The notes beneath the pieces were generated by a model that was given only the letters and a program-made list of their open reading frames with translations, ran no database searches and was not told where the DNA came from. The position numbers and the translations under genes were made by a program. Positions 57,183 through 64,000 of a stretch of 64,000 nucleotides of DNA are shown here, piece after piece. Origin of the DNA: an uncultured Roseateles sp. (GTDB taxonomy: Bacteria; Pseudomonadota; Gammaproteobacteria; Burkholderiales; Burkholderiaceae_C); assembly GCF_945956965.1 (NCBI RefSeq), contig NZ_CAMFJS010000006.1, forward strand, positions 124,001 through 188,000, given 5' to 3'. Every line of letters begins with the position of its first letter. Position 1 is the first letter of the stretch.

Positions 57183-58361
57183 CTACGCGTAAGCCGTCTC
57201 GGTGCAGAAGAACTGGTTGGCCAGAGCCGCCCGCAGCTTGTCCGCTTGCTGAGCAAAGACGTGATGCTTGGATGCACGGCGAGTAACCTCCTCAACCACT
57301 CGCCCAAACTTGTCTTGCAGGTCTTTAGGTGGAAGCAGGAGCGGGATGTCTTGCATCTCCTGGGCGTTGATGTTGGCCATGCCGACGATGCTCTTTGCTC
57401 GGCTTACGAGCGTCTGTTTGCCGTGAGCAGAGTTGAGGTACCCAGAGACGTAATGGGGGTTACCTTTTTCATTTATCCGCACCCGAACCAAGTAGCCGGC
57501 AATCGCCATTGGCTCGTCTCGCATGTAGACGGCCGTCTTCCCAACCAATTCCTTGCTATTTGTCCGGTTGAACAATAGGTCGCCCCGCTGCGTCAGGTAC
57601 TTATGCGCCGTCGCTGGTTCCAGATCCACGTACTTCAAGGACGAAAAGTCCCAGCCACCTTGATAGGTGATGTTGTTCATGCGAAGGATGGCGTACTTGC
57701 CGGCCTCCTCGCTGGCCTTTTCTGAGGTCCCATAGTTCGCCGATGCGACGAGATCGCGGATGGTGCCGGTTTCAAAGTTCTTTGGGTTTGAACCGGGATC
57801 GCCAAACATGTCGATGAACACGGCCCTCAGAAACTCGTCCGCCAGCCGGATGGCCTCCTGACGCTTGCGGCGCAGGCTGTGTGCCTTGTCGAGGATCGTG
57901 GCGACACGCTGCTGTTCAGCCTTGCTTGGAACAGGCACGCGGATCTTTGCGACCTCTGATGGGCGCGCTCGGAGTAAAGATCCTCCTACCCCAGAAACAG
58001 TCTGCATGAACTGCTGATGGAATCCATCGGAGGTAAGCAAGTGCTTGAGGTAGTCGGGCAGAAAACGCTCGTCTCTGAAGACAATCCACTCGCCAGATGC
58101 AATGAGCCGGTGCGATGTTGTGGGCCTTACCACCCATGCCCGGCGAATGTGCGGGACGATCTTCGACAGCAGTACGTCGCCTGGCTGAACCACTTGCTTG
58201 CTTGAGCCAATGTCTCGGCCCCGCACGACTTCCGGCCGCCCCGCATCAAATGCGGGGATACTCAGCAACTCGAAGACCTCCTCAGGGAACTTGGAGGGAT
58301 CTACAGAGCCGTTCTTTCGCGCAATGACTTCCTCTAACGGAATCGAGCTGCTTTGGATCAT
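57183..58361 (-). CDS. hsdS: Type I restriction enzyme specificity subunit
   Basis: HsdS recognises the bipartite target for the type I complex. The 392-residue product has two target-recognition domains, each followed by a conserved helical spacer: the first ends in KAEQQRVATILDKAHSLRRKRQEAIRLADEF (split KAEQQRVATILDKA and SLRRKRQEAI), the second in PLLLPPKDLQDKF and VVEEVTRRASKHHVF. A normal length for HsdS. Its start overlaps the hsdM stop as ATGA at 58358-58361. The DNA sequence recognised cannot be deduced. Confidence 0.95.
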   Translation of the reverse strand: MIQSSSIPLEEVIARKNGSVDPSKFPEEVFELLSIPAFDAGRPEVVRGRDIGSSKQVVQPGDVLLSKIVPHIRRAWVVRPTTSHRLIASGEWIVFRDERFLPDYLKHLLTSDGFHQQFMQTVSGVGGSLLRARPSEVAKIRVPVPSKAEQQRVATILDKAHSLRRKRQEAIRLADEFLRAVFIDMFGDPGSNPKNFETGTIRDLVASANYGTSEKASEEAGKYAILRMNNITYQGGWDFSSLKYVDLEPATAHKYLTQRGDLLFNRTNSKELVGKTAVYMRDEPMAIAGYLVRVRINEKGNPHYVSGYLNSAHGKQTLVSRAKSIVGMANINAQEMQDIPLLLPPKDLQDKFGRVVEEVTRRASKHHVFAQQADKLRAALANQFFCTETAYA

Positions 58362-59905
58362 TTCAGCAGTCCGTTCAGATCAATCAAGTCCCTTTGGATT
58401 TCAGCCTCAAGCTCGATGAGGTCACCAAGGATCTTTCGAGGATCGACAGCCGTGCGCACTTCCTGTGGCTTGACCAGGTATCGATTGATCGACAGGTCAT
58501 AGCCCTGTGCTTGTATGTCGCCTACCGAAACCTCGAAGGCTTTGGCAGTCCGGTCTTCGAGCTTGATGCTGCCCTCACACCACTGCCGGTACTTCGCCAG
58601 CACATCCGGCAAGTCCCCTTTGCCATCACCGATCTGAGCCCGCTTGTCGTCCAGCGTGAACCCATCCGACTGCACGTCGTAGAAGAAGACGCTCTCCGTC
58701 TTGCCGCCCTTGGCAAAGATGATGATGGCGGTGGAGACGCCTGCATACGGCTTGAACACACCGGACGGCAGCGAAATCACCGCTTCCAGCTGGTTGTTCT
58801 CGATCAGGTGTTGGCGCAGCTGTACATGGGCCTTGCTGGAGCCAAAGAGCACGCCATCCGGCACGATGGTGGCGCTGCGACCGCCGACCTTCAGCATGCG
58901 CAGGATGAGCGCGATGAAGAGCAGCTCCGTTTTCTTGGTCTTGACGACTCGCAACAGGTCCGGGGCCACGTCTTGTTCGTCTAGGCTGCCCTTGAACGGT
59001 GGGTTGGCCAGGATGAGATCGAACGCGCCCTTGGATCCCTTGGGGTGGCGCTCCTCGAAGCTCTGGCTCAACGTGTCTTGGTAGTGCACGTCGGGCTCGC
59101 CCACGCCGTGCATCACCAGGTTCATGCTGGCGATGCGCAGCATGGTGGCGTCGAAGTCGTAGGCATGGAACATGTCGCTGTCCACATGCGCGCGATGGCC
59201 TTGCTGGGCGAGCAGGTCGCCGCTGTAGGTGATGTGCTCTTCGCCGTCCACCAGCTCCACATGTTTGCCGGCGTCGCTGGTGTGCTCGCGCAGCAGATAG
59301 TCGTAGGCCTCGACCAGGAAGCCGGCGGTGCCGCAGGAGGGGTCGCAGATGCGATCCGTGGGCTGGGGCTGCATCAGCTCCACCATCAGGCGGATGATGT
59401 GCCGCGGCGTGCGGAACTGGCCGTTGATGCCGGCGGTGGTGAGCTTGCTGAGCAGGTACTCGTAGAGGTCGCCCTTGGTGTCACCTCGCTCCAGGGGCAG
59501 GTCCTGCACGGCGGCTACGGCCTTGGAGAGCAGGGTCTCCTTCTGGATCATCAGCTGCGCGTCCTTCATGAAGGACGCGAACAGGCTGCCGGAGCCTGTG
59601 CTGCGCTCGGCCAGGCGGCGGAAGTGCGGAAACACGCGGTCGCGCACATGAGGCAGCATCTTTTCGCTGCCGAAGTGGCGCCACGTTTCCCAGCGGCAAT
59701 CCTGGTCGGCTTCACTGAAGCGGCGAGCAAACGGCTGGCCGGTCAGCGAGGCGCGCTTCTCGTCCTTTCGCTCCTGCATGTCCAGCAGGCGGCTGTACAT
59801 CAGGAAGGTGATCTGCTCGATCACCGTCAGCGGGTTGGTGATGCCACCGGTCCAGAAATCGGTCCAGAGGCTGTCGATGCGGCTCTTGAGGGGCCCTGTG
59901 ATCAT
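58358..59905 (-). CDS. hsdM: Type I restriction enzyme modification subunit (N6-adenine methyltransferase)
   Basis: HsdM methylates adenine in the type I target using S-adenosylmethionine. The 515-residue protein has the N-terminal helical HsdM domain (ITNPLTVIEQITFLMYSRLL), then motif I DPSCGTAGF (188-196) and motif IV NPPF (301-304), as expected for gamma-class N6 methyltransferases. QFRTPRHIIRLMVELMQP before motif I is a family hallmark. It sits 26 bases after hsdR and overlaps hsdS by four bases. Confidence 0.96.
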   Translation of the reverse strand: MITGPLKSRIDSLWTDFWTGGITNPLTVIEQITFLMYSRLLDMQERKDEKRASLTGQPFARRFSEADQDCRWETWRHFGSEKMLPHVRDRVFPHFRRLAERSTGSGSLFASFMKDAQLMIQKETLLSKAVAAVQDLPLERGDTKGDLYEYLLSKLTTAGINGQFRTPRHIIRLMVELMQPQPTDRICDPSCGTAGFLVEAYDYLLREHTSDAGKHVELVDGEEHITYSGDLLAQQGHRAHVDSDMFHAYDFDATMLRIASMNLVMHGVGEPDVHYQDTLSQSFEERHPKGSKGAFDLILANPPFKGSLDEQDVAPDLLRVVKTKKTELLFIALILRMLKVGGRSATIVPDGVLFGSSKAHVQLRQHLIENNQLEAVISLPSGVFKPYAGVSTAIIIFAKGGKTESVFFYDVQSDGFTLDDKRAQIGDGKGDLPDVLAKYRQWCEGSIKLEDRTAKAFEVSVGDIQAQGYDLSINRYLVKPQEVRTAVDPRKILGDLIELEAEIQRDLIDLNGLLK

Positions 59906-59931
59906 GATGTGCTTTCTTGTTGTCTACGGCT

Positions 59932-62900
59932 TCAGCTGGTGGCGGGCGGCTGTAGCGGCTCACCAAAGCCGCGCACCAGCGCCACCACCTCGTCGAGTTG
60001 GAGTTGATTGGGGAAGACGCCGCCCAGGCCCTCGGCATGCAGGGTGTTGAACGGTGCGTCGAAGAGTTGCGACACCGCAATGGCGCCGAACTGGCGGATG
60101 TGGTCCTTGAGCATGCTCAGGAAGCGGAGCTGCTGACTGCTCAGTGCGTGGGACTGGGCGAAGGCCGTGAACTTGGACTCGACGGCTTCGTGGTCCAGGC
60201 CGACGATGGCGCGCAGGATGTGTGCCAAGGGGATGGCGGTGTCGGGATAGAACTCGCGCAACGTGGCCAGATCCACATCGGGGTTGCGCGTGTGGAGCAG
60301 GCTGTTGAGCTTGTCCAGTTCGTCCTGGGTGATGGCTTCGCCGTTTCGCACCTTGACGAGTACCGGGTCGCTCTGGAACAAGGGCTCCAGCGCGGCCTGT
60401 ACCGCCTTGCGGAAGATGACGAAGTCCACGTCCTTGATCCTGGAGGGGCGGTCGTGGATCTGGTACTCGGCCTCGTCTTCGCGAACGTCGAGCACGGCTG
60501 TCGGCATCGGAGGCGGCAGGACTGGTGCTTCGGCCAGTGCCATCACATCGCGCAGGGCCACGCGCAGCTTGTCCAGTTCGGCAAAGCTAGGCGATTGCCA
60601 GAAGGCGTCGGAGCGCAGGGCCTTCAGCTCGTCGGCCTTGGCACGCACCGGATTGAGATGTGGCGGCAAGCGTCCCACCCATTCCAGGATCTCGGCCCGA
60701 TGTGGGTTGGGCTTGCCAGGGTCTGCAATCGCTGCAGCCTGGGCCTTGCCCAGCAGAAGGTCCCAGCGCAGGGCATCTCCCTCACCGCGCACATCAACGG
60801 CGCTCATCAGCGGCGCGACCGTGTCGACCAGCAGCTGCCGTGTGATGGGTGCGAATTGGTGGATGAGCTTGGCATCGCGCGCTTGCTGCACCGCTTGCCA
60901 GTTCTCGCGCACAGCAATGGCACCGTCGGGCAGGGCGGCTGCGTCTTGCTGGATCTGCTGGGACAGTAGGTCGAACGCAGCCAGGTCGGACCGGGCCAGG
61001 GCCAGTGCGGCGAGTTCGATGCGAGCTTCGTAGCGGCGCTGGGTCAGGGGCTTGGGTGTGGAGGGTTCGACCTCTTCGGCATTGAGTTCATGGAACTCGA
61101 AGTTGTTCCAGTGATCGAAGATGAGGAACTCGCTCTTGTCCTTGCCTGGGCCGAAGAGGTTCTTGCACAGCCGAGTGCCGCGGCCAATCATCTGCCAGAA
61201 CTTGACCTTGCTTTTGACCGGTTTGGCAAAGACAAGGTTGACCACCTCGGGCACGTCGATGCCCGTGTCCAGCATGTCCACCGAGATGGCGATGCGCAAG
61301 TCGCCGTTGGGCTCCTTGAACTGGTCGATCAGATCCTCGGCTCGCGGCTCCTTGGAGTGGATCACTCGGCAGAACTTGCCGGCGAACTGCGGGTACATCT
61401 CGTCGAACAGTTCGGCAAGAAGGCGGGCGTGGTCGATGTTGCGCGCGAAGACGATGCTCTTGCCGGGGAGCTGGCCATCGGCATCGCGCAGGCCGTTGTC
61501 CATCAAGTTGCGCAGGATGACGCGATTAGTGTCCTTGTTGAAGACGGCGTCGTCGATCTCCTTGGCGTCGAAGTCCAGGGTGTTGGGGTCGATGCCCTGG
61601 TCCTCGAGCTGGGCGATCTGCTCATCGGTCAGGTGTGCGGCCTTGATGCCGTCGCGCAGGAACTTGGTGGTGTGCGCGACAACGCGGAACGGAACCAGCT
61701 TTCGGTCGGCGATCGCCTGTTCCAGCGGGTAGTTGGCGGTGGGCAGCTTGTAGTCGCACCCGAACAGGCGGCAAGTGCTGCGGCTGACCATCTCGACTGG
61801 CGTGGCGGTCAGGCCTACCTGGATGGCGTCGAAGTACTTGAAGAGGTCGCCGTAGAGGTTGTAGATGGAGCGGTGCGACTCGTCGGCAATGATCAAGTCG
61901 AAGAAGCCGACGTCGAACGACTCATAGTCGTTGATCAACCCTTGGTAGATGCCGATGTAGATGCGCGCATCCATCTTGCCCACATCGTTGGCCTGGCCGA
62001 TGACGTAGATGGGCTCTTGGACGAAGTCGTTGAAGGCGTTCTTGGCCTGCTTGCGAAGTTCCTTGCGGTCGCACAGGAACAGCACGCGCTTGACCCAGCG
62101 GGCTTCGATCAGCAGCTTGGCCAAGGCGATGGCGACCCGGGTCTTGCCCGTGCCCGTCGCCTGGACCACCAGGGCGCGGCGATGGCGCTGCGTGAAGCGC
62201 TCGGCGACGCGGGTGATGCTTTCGAGCTGATGCAGGTAGCCGGCGATGTTGGGGTCGGGCCGAACGTCTTTCAGCAGGTCCAGCTTCTCCTTGCGCTGGA
62301 AGCCCACACGGTACTGCAGCGTGTCCTTGGAGAAGAAGCCGAATACCGAACGAGGCGGGTAGCCGCCGGCGTCGTCCCACACCCAGATGTCGTGGCCGTT
62401 GGTATAGAAGATCATCGGCCGCTGGCCGTGCACCTTCTCCAGCGCGTCTGCGTAGAGTTTGGCTTGCTCCTGGCCGGCGCGCGCATCGACCAACGTCTTC
62501 TTGGCTTCGACAACCGCCAGAGGCTTGCCGTTGTCGTCCCAGAGCACGTAGTCGCAATAGCCCTTGCCGGTGGTGGTGGGCTGGTGCGGGACTTCGACCT
62601 CCTGGCCCACCGAATCGTTGCTGGCGGTGCCAGGCGGCACATCCCAGCCGGCCATGCGCAGGTCCCGATCAATCAGCCATTTGCGGGTGTTGTCTTCCGT
62701 GAAGCGCAGCTGGCTGGCAGCTTGAGCCGAGGCTTGGCTGACCAGTTGCAGCGCTTGCGCGGTGGGCGGCGCGTTGACGTCTGCCGCATGCGCGGCAAGA
62801 CGGTCAGCGGCGCGCAGTGCAGCCAGTTCCTCCAGCGCCTGCTTCAGTCGCTCCTCCTTGAGGCTGTTCTCCTCGGCCAGCGCCTTGGCCTTGCGTTTGA

Positions 62901-63381
62901 ACTCGGCCTTGCTGTCGATGCCTTCGACCGGAGGTTGCTTGAACTCGGAGAAGTCCACGACCTTGCCGCCGAGGAAGGTCACATGGAGCCACCGTGCGAG
63001 CTGCCATGCTTCCTGTACGCAGCGGACGGCATCTGAGGCTTCGACGTCTTCGCCATGGGCGCCCCGGTTGCCCAGGCGGCGCAGCAGATGGAGCTTGTCC
63101 AGAACCAAGGGCTGGGCCACCTCGCGGAAGCTAGCGTTGTGCAGCAGATCCACGAAGTTGGACTGCGGAACGCGCTCGAGCCTGAGCTTCAGGTAGAGCC
63201 GATCGACGAGGCGTTCGGCGAAATTGCGCAGCTTGACCAGTGCGCTCTCGGGGTCGGTGTGCGCGTAGTGCTCCGCATACCCGCCCATATTGGCGAGCTC
63301 GGGGTAGGCCGCGCGCAGCGGCTCGAAGTTCAGCGATTTGATGTCTTGCATCGACATCTGGCCGGCTTTCGGGGCAATCAT
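59932..63381 (-). CDS. hsdR: Type I restriction enzyme endonuclease/translocase subunit
   Basis: HsdR translocates DNA and cuts unmethylated targets at a distance. The ATG at 63381 gives 1149 residues. An N-terminal DUF4145-like helical region (about 10-135) is followed by a coiled coil and a PD-(D/E)xK nuclease: YCDYVLW (Asp277) and AVVEAKKT (Glu292, Lys294), with Q306 further on as GQEQAKLY. The SF2 motor has Walker A QATGTGKT (408-414), a DESH motif II (IIADESHRSIYN), SVDMLDTGIDVPEV and QMIGRGTRL. The C-terminal ~300 residues are the HsdM-contact region. This is the EcoR124/type IC-like plan. Confidence 0.96.
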   Translation of the reverse strand: MIAPKAGQMSMQDIKSLNFEPLRAAYPELANMGGYAEHYAHTDPESALVKLRNFAERLVDRLYLKLRLERVPQSNFVDLLHNASFREVAQPLVLDKLHLLRRLGNRGAHGEDVEASDAVRCVQEAWQLARWLHVTFLGGKVVDFSEFKQPPVEGIDSKAEFKRKAKALAEENSLKEERLKQALEELAALRAADRLAAHAADVNAPPTAQALQLVSQASAQAASQLRFTEDNTRKWLIDRDLRMAGWDVPPGTASNDSVGQEVEVPHQPTTTGKGYCDYVLWDDNGKPLAVVEAKKTLVDARAGQEQAKLYADALEKVHGQRPMIFYTNGHDIWVWDDAGGYPPRSVFGFFSKDTLQYRVGFQRKEKLDLLKDVRPDPNIAGYLHQLESITRVAERFTQRHRRALVVQATGTGKTRVAIALAKLLIEARWVKRVLFLCDRKELRKQAKNAFNDFVQEPIYVIGQANDVGKMDARIYIGIYQGLINDYESFDVGFFDLIIADESHRSIYNLYGDLFKYFDAIQVGLTATPVEMVSRSTCRLFGCDYKLPTANYPLEQAIADRKLVPFRVVAHTTKFLRDGIKAAHLTDEQIAQLEDQGIDPNTLDFDAKEIDDAVFNKDTNRVILRNLMDNGLRDADGQLPGKSIVFARNIDHARLLAELFDEMYPQFAGKFCRVIHSKEPRAEDLIDQFKEPNGDLRIAISVDMLDTGIDVPEVVNLVFAKPVKSKVKFWQMIGRGTRLCKNLFGPGKDKSEFLIFDHWNNFEFHELNAEEVEPSTPKPLTQRRYEARIELAALALARSDLAAFDLLSQQIQQDAAALPDGAIAVRENWQAVQQARDAKLIHQFAPITRQLLVDTVAPLMSAVDVRGEGDALRWDLLLGKAQAAAIADPGKPNPHRAEILEWVGRLPPHLNPVRAKADELKALRSDAFWQSPSFAELDKLRVALRDVMALAEAPVLPPPMPTAVLDVREDEAEYQIHDRPSRIKDVDFVIFRKAVQAALEPLFQSDPVLVKVRNGEAITQDELDKLNSLLHTRNPDVDLATLREFYPDTAIPLAHILRAIVGLDHEAVESKFTAFAQSHALSSQQLRFLSMLKDHIRQFGAIAVSQLFDAPFNTLHAEGLGGVFPNQLQLDEVVALVRGFGEPLQPPATS

Positions 63382-63415
63382 GCCTCTTGTGTTGCGAAAG
63401 CCGTGCCAGTCCTCC

Positions 63416-64000
63416 CTAGTCGCTATTTTCCTGTGTTTCGAAACCCAGCCGCTTCATCCAGTTGCCCAGGGTTTGGTGGTTGGCGAAACCCAGCATCTTG
63501 GCTGCAGCGGTCTTGCGGTCTCCAGACTGTTTGAGCGCTCTCGCAATGTAGTCTCGCGAGATTTCGTCCAAAACCGCTTGCAAATCAAAGCCTTGCGTTA
63601 ACGGTCGGCTGAAAAGGCTTTGATTGGCTGGCTGGACCTGGAGCAGGGCGGCCTGCAGGTCTTCCGCTTGAATGACTGGGCCAGAGGACCAGATCGCAGC
63701 TCTTAGCAGCGTGTGGTACAGCTCACGGACATTGCCCGGCCAAGGATGTTGCGCAAGAAGTTTTCTTGCGCTGGCGGAAAGTTTCTTATCTTGTGCTTCC
63801 GGCTTGCCCTGCGCGTCGGCATTGATCTGGGCTAGGAACGCGTCCGCGAGCAGGTCCGTGTCGCCATCGCGCTCCCGCAGCGGTGGGAGGCGGAGGATGC
63901 CAACGGCTAGGCGGTGGAACAGATCTTCTCGGAAGCGGCCGGCGGCAACATCCGCTGCCAAGTCTCGGTGCGTCGCGGCAATGATCCGAGCATCGACCTT
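63416..64000 (-). CDS. Sigma54-dependent activator, C-terminal part (N-terminus beyond window)
   Basis: The frame is open to base 64000, so the N-terminal sensor and Walker A lie outside. Visible are the end of the AAA+ domain (RIIAATHRDLAADV, then GRFREDLFHRLAVG with the conserved RFREDLFHRL, and the WPGNVREL motif) and a C-terminal Fis-type helix-turn-helix (KQSGDRKTAAAKMLGFANHQTLGNW). Such proteins activate RNA polymerase-sigma54. It is encoded 34 bases upstream of hsdR on the same strand, so it may control or be co-transcribed with the restriction operon. The signal it senses is not visible. Confidence 0.9.
   Translation of the reverse strand, partial: KVDARIIAATHRDLAADVAAGRFREDLFHRLAVGILRLPPLRERDGDTDLLADAFLAQINADAQGKPEAQDKKLSASARKLLAQHPWPGNVRELYHTLLRAAIWSSGPVIQAEDLQAALLQVQPANQSLFSRPLTQGFDLQAVLDEISRDYIARALKQSGDRKTAAAKMLGFANHQTLGNWMKRLGFETQENSD

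Noticed and set aside
61090-63036. 648-codon rightward frame within hsdR
   Set aside because: Shadow of hsdR; Val/Gly/Leu/Asp-rich low-complexity protein without motifs.
57183-63381. BREX or DISARM interpretation of the methylase/helicase genes
   Set aside because: The genes are plain hsdS, hsdM and hsdR with normal overlaps; no PglZ, BrxL or DrmA/B-type gene is present.

Overview
The window looks like a chromosome segment of a high-GC betaproteobacterium. Burkholderiales is most likely, in the Roseateles/Pelomonas/Rubrivivax neighbourhood. This rests on codon use, a PEP-CTERM protein, a histone-H1-like SWIB protein and the families present; the species cannot be named from sequence reading alone.

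Positions 1 to about 30.7 kb read as ordinary chromosome. They begin with the 3' end of a catecholate-type TonB receptor gene, followed by a PiuC-like hydroxylase and an FMN alpha-hydroxy-acid oxidase. Next come a SWIB protein, a lone receiver protein, an MHFG-type PEP-CTERM protein and uvrA. A signalling block follows: a PAS hybrid histidine kinase, a cyclase-fold protein, and a class III cyclase fused to an AAA/TPR module. The block ends against a very large convergent Dyp-peroxidase/P450-like fusion. Two small paralogous membrane-anchored proteins flank an HEXXH lipoprotein. An ABC-2 transporter, a DUF1800/DUF1501 pair, recQ and a cupin gene complete this half.

From about 30.75 kb the character changes. 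Three spaced TTGTCCA-type repeats mark the junction. G+C is visibly lower in much of the rest, and nearly every gene belongs to families found in defence or mobile islands. (a) 31.1-34.1 kb holds a leftward operon with a multiubiquitin-type beta-grasp protein, a ThiF/E1-like protein, a DUF6527-like zinc protein and three small accessory genes. It starts at a good sigma70 promoter overlaid by palindromes and diverges from an XRE/ImmA-IrrE regulator pair. (b) 35.7-38.4 kb holds an MbcA/ParS-like protein, YggL, a zinc-binding protein and a membrane-anchored SNase. (c) 38.4-53.0 kb holds a tightly packed leftward cluster: DUF2130 protein, TerY-like vWA protein, PP2C phosphatase, protein kinase, SF1 helicase, a protein with a HEPN-type Rx4H motif, a coiled-coil McrB-like ATPase, a DUF2357-like partner and a GSU2403-type nucleotidyltransferase. 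(d) 53.2-64 kb holds a type I restriction-modification operon (sigma54 regulator fragment, hsdR, hsdM, hsdS) that continues into a DUF3696 ATPase, a PLD-like protein, a DUF3644 protein and a small unknown.

The strongest candidates for a little-described system are (c), a phospho-signalling triad physically coupled to an McrB/helicase/HEPN effector set, and (a), a bacterial ubiquitin-like conjugation operon whose modifier lacks a C-terminal Gly-Gly. All functional statements are read from motifs and context; no database search was run.
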